Below, piece by piece: positions 1 to 8,591 of a stretch of 64,000 bases of DNA. This DNA comes from Massilia brevitalea (GTDB lineage Bacteria; Pseudomonadota; Gammaproteobacteria; Burkholderiales; Burkholderiaceae_D). Every line of letters begins with the position of its first letter. Within the stretch, counting starts at the first letter, position 1. Under the pieces are notes generated by a model. It was not told the origin of the DNA. It made no database searches and was given only the letters and a program-made list of their open reading frames with translations. The translations under genes and the position numbers were made by a program. Location of the stretch: NCBI RefSeq assembly GCF_030711405.1, contig NZ_JAULSI010000006.1, forward strand, positions 9,390 to 73,389, given 5' to 3'.

Positions 1-152
1 CCGGCGTGTGCTTCACACCACCACGCGCCACCACGCGCCACACCCTCCCCGCGTGCTTGTCGCCCCTCAAACCTGCCCATCGGTTCGCGCCGTATCGTAG
101 CGATTGGTCCGCGCCGCGGACCGTTTCGTTCATACGGACTGCGGGACTTTCC

Positions 153-1310
153 ATGACTCTACAGCGCAACCCGCGCCGGCGCGGGCGCGGCACGGCCTTG
201 TTCGCGCTCGGCCTGCTCGGCGGCCACCTGGTCGCCCGCCTGAATGCCGACGGCCATGGCGACGCGCCCACCCAGCACAGCCGCCGCATCGTCGACAATG
301 CCGGCGAGGCCATCATCTCGGCCGACGAGTACAGCCGCGTGGTGCTGGCCAACCCGGCGGCGGCGGCCATGTTCGGCGTCAGCGTCGCGCAAATGCTGGG
401 CCAGCCGCTGGCGCGCTTCATCCGCGCCCCGGCCGACGCCGGCCATAGCCCGCTCGACCACTTCCAGGGCGCGCGCGCGGGGCGCCGCGCCACCGACTAT
501 GCCGGTATCGGCATCCGCCCGAACGGCAGCTTTCCCATCGAAGGCTCGATCACCGACGCCTTCCAGGACGGCATCATCCTGTACACCATCATCCTGCGCG
601 ACGTGTCCGAGCGCCAGCGCGTGCAGCAGAAGCTGGCGCGCTCGCACGACCAGTTGCGCCAGCTGTCGGCGGCCCTGCAAACCATCCGCGAGGAAGAACG
701 CACCCACATCTCGCGCGAACTGCACGACGACCTCGGCCAGCTGCTGGCCTCGCTGCGCATGGACCTGACCCTGCTGCGCCAGGCCAGCGGCGACGGCGGC
801 GACACGGGTCACCTGATCGCCGGCATGGACGCCAACCTGCTCACCGCCATCACCTCGCTGCGCCGCATCGCCACCAACTTGCGCCCGCGCGCGCTCGACG
901 AAGGCGGGCTGTACTTTGCGCTGCAGGGCCTGCGCGACGACTTCACCGAACGCCACGGCATCGCCTGCGACCTGCTGGCCGACGAAGCCGAGCTGCGCCT
1001 CGACGACAGCGCCAGCACCGCCATCTTCCGCATCGTGCAGGAAGCGCTCACCAACGTGGCGCGCCATGCGCATGCGACCCACGTCATCCTCACGCTCTAC
1101 CGCAGCAACCACGATTTGCTGGTCACCATCTGCGACAACGGCCGCGGCATCGTCGACACCGACATGGAAAAGGCCGAATCGCTGGGTCTGGTGGGCATGC
1201 GCGAGCGGGTCTGGGCGCTGAAGGGAGAAATCAACATCGGCGCCGATAACGGCAGCGGCCCGGGCACGCGCATCGACATCGTGCTGCCGGTGAACGGGCA
1301 TACGGTTTAG
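153..1310 (+). CDS. PAS-domain sensor histidine kinase, NarL/DegS type (HisKA_3)
   Basis: Predicted two-component sensor of 385 residues. A short basic N-terminus is followed by a weak hydrophobic stretch (residues 14-30) that may be a single membrane anchor. A PAS domain covers about residues 45-155. The dimerisation/phosphoacceptor helix of the HisKA_3 class carries the motif SRELHDDLGQ, with His-191 as the likely phosphorylated residue. A C-terminal HATPase domain shows an N-box (QEALTNVARHA) and a G1 box DNGRGI. The start at 153 was chosen because residues upstream in the same frame are low-complexity and show no homology-like character. HisKA_3 kinases normally pair with LuxR-type response regulators; none follows, since the next gene is a porin. 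A partner could lie left of the window. The signal sensed is unknown. Confidence 0.8.
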   Translation: MTLQRNPRRRGRGTALFALGLLGGHLVARLNADGHGDAPTQHSRRIVDNAGEAIISADEYSRVVLANPAAAAMFGVSVAQMLGQPLARFIRAPADAGHSPLDHFQGARAGRRATDYAGIGIRPNGSFPIEGSITDAFQDGIILYTIILRDVSERQRVQQKLARSHDQLRQLSAALQTIREEERTHISRELHDDLGQLLASLRMDLTLLRQASGDGGDTGHLIAGMDANLLTAITSLRRIATNLRPRALDEGGLYFALQGLRDDFTERHGIACDLLADEAELRLDDSASTAIFRIVQEALTNVARHAHATHVILTLYRSNHDLLVTICDNGRGIVDTDMEKAESLGLVGMRERVWALKGEINIGADNGSGPGTRIDIVLPVNGHTV

Positions 1311-1453
1311 CCGGTTTTGGTCAATGCGCTGTTTTTACAACACTGGCATGACGGTCTGTCATCAAATCGACATATTGTTCCGATAAGATTCGCTCGACCT
1401 TGAGTTTGCGATAAGCCAACTCAATCCTTCGTCGAACCTTATTGGAGATCTTC

Positions 1454-2467
1454 ATGCAATACAAAGCCCTGGCCGCAGCGCTGATCACGTCCCTCCCGCT
1501 GTTCGCGCATGCGCAGAGCAACGTCACCATCTACGGCGTCATGGACGCGGCCATCGCCGTCGAAGATACCGATGCGCCGGGCGAATCGCGCCGTACCGTC
1601 ATCAACTCGGGCAACCAGTCGAGCAGCCGCATCGGCTTCCGCGGTACCGAAGACCTGGGCAATGGCCTGAAAGCCATCTTCAACATCGAATCCGGCGTGC
1701 GCCTGGATACCGGCGCCGCCGACACCGAACTGTTCGGCCGCCGCGCCGTGGTCGGCCTGCAAGGCGCCTTCGGCCAAGTGACCGTGGGCCGCGAATACAG
1801 CCCGATCGCCTCGGTCGCCGCCGCCACCGACGCCTTCGGCCAGGGCTTCTACGGCAGCAACTTGTCGTCGTTCGGCAGCGGCAAGCTGACCCGCCGCCTG
1901 GCCAACTCGGTCAACTACAAGAGCAATTCGATGAGCGGCTTCAGCGTCCTGGCCGCCTACTCGGCCGGCGAACGCACCACCGATCCATCGGCCGACCTGT
2001 GGGGCGTGGCCGTGGAATACGCGAACAACGGCATCTACCTGGGCGCCGGTTACCACAACTACGAACGCCTGGCGACCGGCGACGACAAGGAATACGCCTT
2101 CGGCGCCGGCTTCAAGTTCGGCGACTTCGACCTGAAGGGTAACTACCTGGTGGCTGACCAGACCGGCAACAACAACAAGTTCGAGCAGATCAACGTGGGC
2201 GGCGTGTACACCAAGGGCACGAACAAGTTCTACGCCAACGTGCAGCGCAACGAAATCGACAACGGCGCCAAGGGCAACGCCTGGGCCGTGGCCTACAGCT
2301 ACGCGCTGTCGAAGCGCACCAACGTCTACACCACCTACGGCACCATGCGCAACAACGCCCGCGGCGTGTTCGGCCTGACCGCATCGACCCCGAGCATCAC
2401 CCCGGCCGCAACTGCGCTGGGTACCGATCCGAGCGCGTTCACGCTGGGTATTCGTCACACGTTCTAA
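1454..2467 (+). CDS. Gram-negative general porin (OmpC-like, beta-proteobacterial type)
   Basis: Outer-membrane trimeric porin of 337 residues. The N-terminus MQYKALAAALITSLPLFAHA is a typical Sec signal peptide with cleavage after AHA. The mature protein opens with the SNVTIYGVMDAAI strand typical of betaproteobacterial porins and ends with the terminal aromatic residue (IRHTF) recognised by the BAM machinery. The body alternates short amphipathic strands, with segments such as FRGTEDLGNGLKAIFNIESG and GRRAVVGLQG that are hallmarks of the family. The ATG at 1454 is preferred over an upstream TTG at 1442 because GGAG lies at 1444-1447, and the signal peptide then starts correctly. Solute specificity cannot be read from the sequence. 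Confidence 0.93.
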   Translation: MQYKALAAALITSLPLFAHAQSNVTIYGVMDAAIAVEDTDAPGESRRTVINSGNQSSSRIGFRGTEDLGNGLKAIFNIESGVRLDTGAADTELFGRRAVVGLQGAFGQVTVGREYSPIASVAAATDAFGQGFYGSNLSSFGSGKLTRRLANSVNYKSNSMSGFSVLAAYSAGERTTDPSADLWGVAVEYANNGIYLGAGYHNYERLATGDDKEYAFGAGFKFGDFDLKGNYLVADQTGNNNKFEQINVGGVYTKGTNKFYANVQRNEIDNGAKGNAWAVAYSYALSKRTNVYTTYGTMRNNARGVFGLTASTPSITPAATALGTDPSAFTLGIRHTF

Positions 2468-2572
2468 GCCGATCACGGGCGCCCGGTTGCATGGCGCCAT
2501 TGTTTCGGCCATGTACCTGCGCATGAGCGCAGGGTGGGTTCTTGAACCCACCATGACGTCGGCTGATACAAC

Positions 2573-2616
2573 AAGGCCGATGATCTCGCAACAACGCGAT
2601 GATCATCGGCCTTTTT
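2573..2616 (+). terminator. Rho-independent terminator after the porin gene
   Basis: A 13-bp stem (AAGGCCGATGATC paired with GATCATCGGCCTT) with a loop that can itself pair partly is followed by a run of T. It lies about 105 bp past the porin stop. A near-copy of the same hairpin lies at 2762-2806. Confidence 0.8.
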
Positions 2617-2761
2617 CTTTGCATGCATTTCGACACGTAACGGTGGTACCGCGTGGGCTCGAGAGCCCACCCTACGCCATCCTCGACGCACGTAGCCGGA
2701 ATGACGAGTCAGCGCGTAGGGTGGGTTCTTGAACCCACGCGGTACGGAGCTTGACATAACG

Positions 2762-2806
2762 AGGCCGATGATCTCGCAGAGATGCGATGATCATCGGCCT
2801 TTTTTA
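2762..2806 (+). terminator. Second copy of the porin terminator hairpin
   Basis: The stem AGGCCGATGATC / GATCATCGGCCT is followed by T6. It repeats the hairpin at 2573-2616, and the sequence after it (CGTTTCGACA versus ATTTCGACAC, then a palindromic repeat) also matches. The whole unit therefore looks duplicated rather than independently evolved. Confidence 0.7.
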
Positions 2807-2880
2807 TTGATGACGTTTCGACATGCCGCCGTGGCACCGCGTGGGCACAAGTGCCTAGCGCGGCCCGGCCCACCCTACGA

Positions 2881-3531
2881 TTATTTCAGGCGGCAGGTCA
2901 GGATCCAGAAGAACTCGACGCGCTCGATCTTGATTTCCTTGCCGGCGTTGCCCAGCCGCTTGCGCAGGGCGCTGTCGGATGGGTAGCTTTTCGGCAGCTC
3001 GACACGCTCGCCATCGGCGGTCGTCAGGATTTCCCAGGTCGTGCCTTCGGCATCGGTGCGCGCCGTGGTTTCGCTGAAGCCTTCGACAAAGGAATCGTCC
3101 AGGATCACCAGCAGCACATCTTTCCCGAGACGCTTCTTCAAGGTCGCCAGCAACTTTTCCTGTTCGCCCTTGGTCAGGTGCGACCACAGGAAGCTGACCA
3201 GCACCGCCGAGAACTTGCCGATGTCTTCCGGCAGGTCCAGGGCATCGGCCACGCGAAAAGCTACCTTGTCCGCCGGCATGCCGCGCTCGCGGGCGATGTC
3301 GACCAGGTTGGCGTTGATGTCCAGCGCCAGCACCGACGCGGCCGATTCGGCCACGACTTCGGTCCAGTAGCCTGTACCGCAGCCCAGTTCCAGCACGGTG
3401 TGGCCGGTCAGCAAATTGCCGAGGTGGATGCTCATGTCGTCGATGTCCTCGTCCATGTCGGGCTCGAGGTAGATGTCTTCGACGGCTTCGCCCAGCTGGG
3501 CATAGAATTTTGCGAGTTGTGTATTGCTCAT
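2881..3531 (-). CDS. Class I SAM-dependent methyltransferase
   Basis: A 216-residue protein with a Rossmann-like methyltransferase fold. Motif I is VLELGCGTGYWTE (residues 46-58), followed by the acidic residue of motif II in LALDIN (Asp-71) and the acidic region VADALDLPED. The N-terminal 40 residues are rich in acidic residues. The substrate is not identifiable: no RNA, quinone or protein-specific signature is visible. The gene starts 6 bp after the cysB stop on the same strand, so the two are probably co-transcribed; a role linked to sulfur or SAM metabolism is inference only. Confidence 0.8.
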   Translation of the reverse strand: MSNTQLAKFYAQLGEAVEDIYLEPDMDEDIDDMSIHLGNLLTGHTVLELGCGTGYWTEVVAESAASVLALDINANLVDIARERGMPADKVAFRVADALDLPEDIGKFSAVLVSFLWSHLTKGEQEKLLATLKKRLGKDVLLVILDDSFVEGFSETTARTDAEGTTWEILTTADGERVELPKSYPSDSALRKRLGNAGKEIKIERVEFFWILTCRLK

Positions 3532-3537
3532 GTTTGC

Positions 3538-4476
3538 TTACAGTTCGTAGTTTTCGCCGCCGCGCATGGCGGCTTCGACCATCTTGCGGTTCAGGCTCGG
3601 GGCCAGCAGCTCGATGAAAGTATAAATATAGCTGCGCAGGTAGGCGCCCTGCTTCACCGCCACGCGCGACACGTTCATGCCGAACAACTGCCCGACGGGA
3701 ATCGCACGCAGGTTGCGGTCGCGCTCGGCGTCAAACGCCATGCCGGCGATGATGCCCACGCCCATGCCCAGCTCGACATAGGTCTTGATCACGTCGGCGT
3801 CGATGGCTTCGAGCAGCACGTCGGGCTTCAGTTCGCGCAGATTGAAGGCGTGGTCGATCTTGCTGCGGCCGGCAAAGGCGCCGTCGTAGGTAATCAAGGG
3901 GTAGGTGGCAATTTCTTCCAGCGACACCGCCTTCGAGCGCAGCAGCTCGTGTTCCGGCGGCACGATCACCACGTGCTCCCACTGGTAGCACGGCAGCGTG
4001 ATCAGGCCGTCAATGGCGGCAATCGACTCGGTGGCAATCGCCAGGTCGGCCTGGCCATTCTTCACCATGTCGGCGATCTGCTTCGGGTTGCCTTGCAGCA
4101 GAGAGAGGCGCACTTTCGGGAACTTGCCCATGAAGGCCTGCACCACCTTCGGCAGCATGTAGCGTGCCTGGGTATGCGTGGTGGCAATCGTGAAGCTGCC
4201 GCTGTCGTGGGCCGCGTATTCCTTGCCGATCCGCTTCAGGCTTTCGATTTCCTGCATGATCAGCTCGACCGAGGCCAGCACCAGGCGGCCCGGTTCCGTC
4301 AGGCCGCGGATGCGCTTGCCGTGGCGCGTGAAGATGTCGACGCCCAGCTCTTCCTCGAGTTCGATGATGGCCTTCGACACCCCCGGCTGCGAGGTGAACA
4401 AGGCCTTGGCCGCATCGGTCAGGTTGTAGTTCTGGCGCACGGCTTCGCGGACGAAGCGCAATTGATGAAGGTTCAT
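3538..4476 (-). CDS. cysB: LysR-family transcriptional regulator CysB
   Basis: A 312-residue LysR-type regulator. The winged helix-turn-helix occupies residues 1-60 (MNLHQLRFVREAVRQNYNLT, then AAKALFTSQPGVSKAIIELE). The effector domain contains the CysB-type stretches TTHTQARYMLPKVVQAF and LLQGNPKQIADMV, expected to bind N-acetylserine or sulfide-related ligands. CysB activates sulfate-assimilation genes when sulfur is limiting. It is divergent from cysI with a 170-bp shared control region, the classic arrangement of a regulator next to its targets. Length and motifs fit CysB/Cbl; the two paralogues cannot be separated with certainty, but the genomic position favours CysB. Confidence 0.93.
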   Translation of the reverse strand: MNLHQLRFVREAVRQNYNLTDAAKALFTSQPGVSKAIIELEEELGVDIFTRHGKRIRGLTEPGRLVLASVELIMQEIESLKRIGKEYAAHDSGSFTIATTHTQARYMLPKVVQAFMGKFPKVRLSLLQGNPKQIADMVKNGQADLAIATESIAAIDGLITLPCYQWEHVVIVPPEHELLRSKAVSLEEIATYPLITYDGAFAGRSKIDHAFNLRELKPDVLLEAIDADVIKTYVELGMGVGIIAGMAFDAERDRNLRAIPVGQLFGMNVSRVAVKQGAYLRSYIYTFIELLAPSLNRKMVEAAMRGGENYEL

Positions 4477-4527
4477 TCCTGTTGTTGTCTTGTATGTGAA
4501 AAACGCCAGCCGCTATTTTATGCGAAT

Positions 4528-4552
4528 GCTTATACCCCTACCGTATATAAGC
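4528..4552. promoter_or_regulatory. Candidate CysB operator (dyad) in the cysB-cysI divergent region
   Basis: A perfect 7-bp inverted repeat, GCTTATA - 11 bp - TATAAGC, sits in an unusually AT-rich stretch between the two divergent genes, 95 bp upstream of the cysI start. LysR-type regulators commonly bind dyads of this size (T-N11-A type). Assignment to CysB is inference from position. Confidence 0.4.
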
Positions 4553-4646
4553 AAATAAATTGTCAGTAGTTTGGAATAAAGCGTCGCGCGCTTACCATTC
4601 CATCTAGCCTAAAGGGCCGCCTGGCCCGTCCTCATCAGGAATTACT

Positions 4647-6332
4647 ATGTACCGCTACGACAAATACGACCATCTCATCGTGCGCGAGCGCATTGCGCAG
4701 TACCGCGACCAGGTGGCGCGCCGCCTGAACGACGAGCTGACCGAAGAAGAATTCGTGCCGCTGCGCCTGCAAAACGGCCTGTACATGCAGCGCCATGCCT
4801 ACATGCTGCGCGTCGCCGTGCCGTATGGTCTGTTGTCCACGGCGCAGATGCGCATGTTTGCCCACATCGCGCGGGAGTACGACCGCGGCTATGGCCACTT
4901 CACCACGCGCCAGAACATCCAGTACAACTGGATCGAGCTGGAGCAGACGCCGGAGATCCTGCTAGAGCTGGCCTCGGTCGAGATGCACGCGATTCAAACA
5001 TCGGGCAATTGCATCCGCAACATTACCACTGATGAGTTCGCCGGCGTGGCTGCAGATGAGATCATGGACCCGCGCGCCTTTGCCGAAATCCTGCGCCAGT
5101 GGAGCACCTTCCACCCGGAATTTATCGCCCTGCCCCGTAAATTCAAGGTGGCGATCAATGGTTCGGTGGAAGACCGCGCGGCGATTGCCATCCACGACAT
5201 CGGCCTCACGCTCACCCGCAACGAGGCGGGCGAAGTCGGATTCAAGTTCATGGCCGGTGGCGGCATGGGCCGCACCCCGATCATCGGCAGCGTGATCCGC
5301 GACTTCCTGCCATGGCAGCACCTGCTCACCTATACCGAAGCCGTGATGCGCGTGTACAACTCGTACGGCCGCCGCGACAACAAATATAAAGCCCGCATCA
5401 AGATCCTGCTGAAGGCCCTGGGCGTGGAAGAATTCTCGCGCCTGGTCGAAGAAGAATGGCAAGACCTGAAGGATGGCCCGGAAACCCTGAGCCAGGAAGA
5501 ATACGAGCGCGTGGCCGCCTATTTCGTGGCGCCGCCGTATGCGACTTTGGCATCCATCAATCCGCTCGCCGCGCACGCTGATAACAAGGCTTTCGCCAAC
5601 TGGCTGAACCGCAACGTCAAGCCCCATAAAGTGCCGGGCTATGCCGCGGTCGTGCTGTCGCTGAAGAAAACCGGCGTGCCGCCGGGCGACGCCACCGCCG
5701 AGCAGATGGACTTCGTGGCCGACCTGGCCGACAAGTACAGCTTTGGCGAACTGCGCGTGACCCACGAGCAGAACCTGGTGCTGGCGGATGTGAAGCAGGC
5801 TGACCTGTTCGAAGTCTGGCAACTGGCGAAATCGAAAGGCCTGGCGACGCCGAACATCGGCCTCCTGACCGACATCATTGCCTGTCCGGGCGGCGACTTC
5901 TGCTCGCTGGCAAATGCCAAGTCGCTCCCGATTGCGGCGGCGATTGCCGAGCGCTTCGACAACCTCGACTTCCAGCACGACATCGGCGACATCGAACTGA
6001 ACATCTCGGGCTGCATCAATGCCTGCGGTCACCACCACGTGGGTTCGATCGGCGTGCTCGGCGTCGACAAGGACGGCAGCGAGTGGTACCAGGTGTCGAT
6101 TGGCGGTGCGCAGGGCAATAACGCTGCCATCGGCAAGATCATCGGGCCGTCGTTCTCGGCCGGGCAAATGCCGGAAGTCATCGGCCGCCTGCTGAATGTG
6201 TACGTGCAGAACCGTTTCGAAGACGAACGGTTTGTCGACACCGCCCAGCGCCTGGGCATCGCGCCATTCAAGGAACATGTGTATGCCACGCCGATCGCGG
6301 CGGGCGAACTGGTTGGGGAAGACCATGCTTGA
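4647..6332 (+). CDS. cysI: Assimilatory sulfite (nitrite) reductase hemoprotein CysI
   Basis: A 561-residue siroheme/[4Fe-4S] reductase that reduces sulfite to sulfide in six electrons. Two nitrite/sulfite reductase ferredoxin-like half-domains are visible (around residues 50-130 and 320-390), each followed by a siroheme-binding domain. The cluster ligands are present: Cys-413 and Cys-419 (CPGGDFC) and Cys-456 and Cys-460 (CINAC). It is the first gene of a plus-strand operon and overlaps the next gene by 8 bp. Related enzymes annotated as nitrite reductase share these motifs; the cysH-cysDN context argues for sulfite. No CysJ flavoprotein is in the window, so the electron donor is unknown. 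Confidence 0.92.
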   Translation: MYRYDKYDHLIVRERIAQYRDQVARRLNDELTEEEFVPLRLQNGLYMQRHAYMLRVAVPYGLLSTAQMRMFAHIAREYDRGYGHFTTRQNIQYNWIELEQTPEILLELASVEMHAIQTSGNCIRNITTDEFAGVAADEIMDPRAFAEILRQWSTFHPEFIALPRKFKVAINGSVEDRAAIAIHDIGLTLTRNEAGEVGFKFMAGGGMGRTPIIGSVIRDFLPWQHLLTYTEAVMRVYNSYGRRDNKYKARIKILLKALGVEEFSRLVEEEWQDLKDGPETLSQEEYERVAAYFVAPPYATLASINPLAAHADNKAFANWLNRNVKPHKVPGYAAVVLSLKKTGVPPGDATAEQMDFVADLADKYSFGELRVTHEQNLVLADVKQADLFEVWQLAKSKGLATPNIGLLTDIIACPGGDFCSLANAKSLPIAAAIAERFDNLDFQHDIGDIELNISGCINACGHHHVGSIGVLGVDKDGSEWYQVSIGGAQGNNAAIGKIIGPSFSAGQMPEVIGRLLNVYVQNRFEDERFVDTAQRLGIAPFKEHVYATPIAAGELVGEDHA

Positions 6333-6885
6333 AGTGATTCACGAACAGATTATCCGCGGCCGTGAAGTCGTGGCCGACGATTGGCGCGTGCTGCGTCTCG
6401 AAGAAAACGAGGCGCCGGAAGCGGTTGTTGTCCCGGAAGGCAAGGTCATCGTCCCGCTGACGGTCTGGCTGGCGCAAAAGGAGACGCTGTCGCAGCGCGC
6501 CGAACTCGGCGTGTGGATCGCCGCCGACGAGCGTTTCGAAGCCTTGAAGGGCGACGCCGAGCGCTTTGCCGTGATTGCGGTGGATTTCCCGAAATTCTCC
6601 GATGGCCGCGGCTATTCGATCGCCTACAACGTGCGCCGCCGCCTGGCCTATACCGGCGAACTGCGTGCGATTGGCGACGTGTTGCGCGACCAATTGTTCT
6701 CGATGTCGCGGGTCGGCTTCAATGCCTACGCCACGCGCCAGGACCGCTCGATCCACGACGCACTGAAAGGCCTGACCGTGTTCTCGGAAACCTACCAGGC
6801 CTCGGTCGACCAGCCGCTGCCGCTGTTCCGCCGCGCCGAGCGCGACGTCAAGCCGGAACACACCGACATCGGTGCGGGCATCTGA
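6325..6885 (+). CDS. DUF934 protein of the cys operon
   Basis: A 186-residue soluble protein with the DUF934 C-terminal region (DFPKFSDGRGYSIAYNVRRR, then GELRAIGDVLRDQLFSMSRVGFNAYATR). Genes of this family are almost always found between sulfite reductase and cysH in proteobacteria, suggesting an accessory role in sulfite reduction, but no biochemical function is established. The start at 6325 overlaps the cysI end by 8 bp (translational coupling); an upstream in-frame extension would lie inside cysI and is rejected. Confidence 0.88.
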   Translation: MLEVIHEQIIRGREVVADDWRVLRLEENEAPEAVVVPEGKVIVPLTVWLAQKETLSQRAELGVWIAADERFEALKGDAERFAVIAVDFPKFSDGRGYSIAYNVRRRLAYTGELRAIGDVLRDQLFSMSRVGFNAYATRQDRSIHDALKGLTVFSETYQASVDQPLPLFRRAERDVKPEHTDIGAGI

Positions 6886-6899
6886 TTCGGGATGACAGC

Positions 6900-7616
6900 A
6901 TGAGCGATCTCGCCAACCGCGTCGCCGATACGCAAGCCATCCTGGCACGCATCGCAGCCGAATACACCCCGGCCGTGTTTGCGTCCAGCCTGGCGGCCGA
7001 GGACATGGTGCTGACCGACCTGATTTTGAAGAGCCATCTGCCGATTGGCATCTTCTCTCTGGAAACCGGGCGCTTGCACAAGGAAACCCTGGCCGTGCTG
7101 GATGCGGTGAAAACCCATTACGGCCACGACATCATGCTGTTCCGTCCGCAGGCCGATGCGGTCGACGCCTACGTGGCGCAGAACGGCCTGAACGCCTTCT
7201 ACGACAGCGTCGAGATGCGGCGCGAGTGCTGCCGCATCCGCAAGGTCGAGCCGCTCGGTCGCGCGCTGGCGGGCAATAAAGCCTGGATCACCGGCCAGCG
7301 CCGCGCCCAGTCTGCCACCCGTTCGGAACTGTCGACCCAGGAAGACGATCCGGCGCACGGCATGACCAAGTTCAATCCGCTGGCCGACTGGTCCGAGGAC
7401 AACGTCTGGGAATACATCCGCGCCAATAACGTGCCGTATAACGCGCTGCACGACCGCGGCTACCCGTCGATCGGCTGCGAACCCTGCACTCGCGCGATCC
7501 AGCCGGGCGAGGACGTGCGCGCCGGCCGCTGGTGGTGGGAAAACCCGGAATCGAAGGAATGCGGCCTGCACCTGATCGACGGGAAATTAATCCGAATTAA
7601 ATCCGTAGCAGCCTGA
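6900..7616 (+). CDS. cysH: Assimilatory adenylyl-sulfate (APS) reductase, CysH family
   Basis: A 238-residue reductase producing sulfite. The PAPS-reductase fold has the nucleotide-binding start FASSLAAEDMVLTDL. Four cysteines of the [4Fe-4S] type are present: Cys-110/Cys-111 (ECCRIRKVEPL) and Cys-193/Cys-196 (GCEPC). The catalytic cysteine is Cys-221 in the C-terminal ECGLH motif. The four cluster cysteines are known to mark APS-using (cluster-containing) enzymes as opposed to enterobacterial PAPS reductases. This agrees with no APS kinase (CysC) domain being found on CysN or elsewhere in the cluster. ATG at 6900 lies 14 bp after the DUF934 stop, with GGGA upstream. Confidence 0.93.
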   Translation: MSDLANRVADTQAILARIAAEYTPAVFASSLAAEDMVLTDLILKSHLPIGIFSLETGRLHKETLAVLDAVKTHYGHDIMLFRPQADAVDAYVAQNGLNAFYDSVEMRRECCRIRKVEPLGRALAGNKAWITGQRRAQSATRSELSTQEDDPAHGMTKFNPLADWSEDNVWEYIRANNVPYNALHDRGYPSIGCEPCTRAIQPGEDVRAGRWWWENPESKECGLHLIDGKLIRIKSVAA

Positions 7617-7652
7617 TTCAGTTCGGCTACTCAAGAATACAAGGCACCATTC

Positions 7653-8591
7653 ATGACGAATCTTTCTGACACCAATGCGGTCCTGGCCGACGTCAATGCG
7701 CGCCACCTCGACGCCCTCGAATCCGAAGCGATCCACATCCTGCGCGAAGTGGCGGCCGAATGCAGCAACCCGGCCCTGCTGTTCTCGGGTGGCAAGGACT
7801 CGGTCGTGCTGCTGCGCCTGGCCGAAAAGGCTTTCCGCCCCGGTAAATTCCCCTTCCCGCTGGTGCACATCGACACCGGCCACAACTTCGACGAAGTCAT
7901 CGCCTTCCGCGATGCGCGCGTGGCCGAACTCGGCGAACGCCTGATCGTCGGCTCGGTGGAAGACTCGATCAAGCGCGGCACCGTGCGCCTGCGCAATCCG
8001 GCCATCGATTCGCGCAATGCCGCGCAAGCCGTGACGCTGCTGGAAACCATCGCCGAACACGGTTTCGACGCCTGCATCGGCGGCGCCCGCCGCGACGAGG
8101 AAAAAGCCCGTGCCAAAGAGCGCATCTTCTCCTTCCGCGACGAATTCGGCCAGTGGGACCCGAAGGCCCAGCGTCCGGAACTCTGGGACCTGTACAACAC
8201 CCGCGTGCATCCGGGCGAAAACATGCGCGTGTTCCCGATCTCGAACTGGACCGAGCTCGACGTGTGGCAATACATCGCCCGCGAACAACTTGCGCTCCCG
8301 ACTATCTATTTTGCGCACGAACGCCAGGTGATCCCGCGTAACGGCCTGCTGGTGCCATTGACTCCGCTGACCCCGGCGCGCGAAGGCGAGACCGTGGAAA
8401 CGCAAACCGTGCGCTTCCGGACCGTGGGCGACATTTCCTGCACCTGCCCGGTGTCGTCGGATGCGGCCACCGTCGAAGCGATCATCGCCGAAACCGCCGT
8501 CACGCAAGTGACCGAGCGCGGCGCCACGCGCATGGACGACCAGACCTCGGAAGCCTCGATGGAAAAACGCAAGAAGCAAGGATATTTCTGA
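7653..8591 (+). CDS. cysD: Sulfate adenylyltransferase subunit 2 (CysD)
   Basis: A 312-residue catalytic subunit of ATP sulfurylase, making adenylyl-sulfate from ATP and sulfate with CysN. The PP-loop pyrophosphatase motif LLFSGGKDSVVLLRLAEKAF is at about residues 47-66, and ARRDEEKARAKERIFS is typical of CysD. The C-terminus VEAIIAETAVTQVTERGATR is conserved in the family. It is followed by cysN with a 1-nt stop/start overlap, indicating coupled synthesis of the two subunits. Confidence 0.96.
   Translation: MTNLSDTNAVLADVNARHLDALESEAIHILREVAAECSNPALLFSGGKDSVVLLRLAEKAFRPGKFPFPLVHIDTGHNFDEVIAFRDARVAELGERLIVGSVEDSIKRGTVRLRNPAIDSRNAAQAVTLLETIAEHGFDACIGGARRDEEKARAKERIFSFRDEFGQWDPKAQRPELWDLYNTRVHPGENMRVFPISNWTELDVWQYIAREQLALPTIYFAHERQVIPRNGLLVPLTPLTPAREGETVETQTVRFRTVGDISCTCPVSSDAATVEAIIAETAVTQVTERGATRMDDQTSEASMEKRKKQGYF

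Larger units (their letters stand above)
2531..2880. repeat. Cluster of four dispersed palindromic repeats between porin and methyltransferase genes
   Basis: Copies lie at 2531-2552 (core only, perfect 9-bp arms GGTGGGTTC/GAACCCACC), 2648-2677 (ACCGC-GTGGGCTC-GA-GAGCCCAC-CCTACG), 2715-2743 (inverse orientation) and 2836-2880 (the right arm is interrupted by a short GC-rich insertion). They belong to the family seen throughout the window. The stretch 2468-2880 holds only these repeats and two terminator hairpins; short open frames across it follow the repeats and are not genes. Confidence 0.85.

Noticed and set aside
1-152. N-terminal extension of the first kinase gene
   Set aside because: The 49 extra residues are compositionally odd (Thr/Pro/Arg-rich) and the ATG at 153 has the natural start; the left border prevents certainty.
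159-1301. Long minus-strand frame opposite the first kinase gene
   Set aside because: Shadow of a high-GC gene; kinase motifs on the plus strand are clear.
2473-2757. Open frames on both strands across the porin-methyltransferase gap
   Set aside because: They run through palindromic repeats and two terminator hairpins, and the predicted peptides repeat the element sequence. No ribosome-binding site or family similarity.
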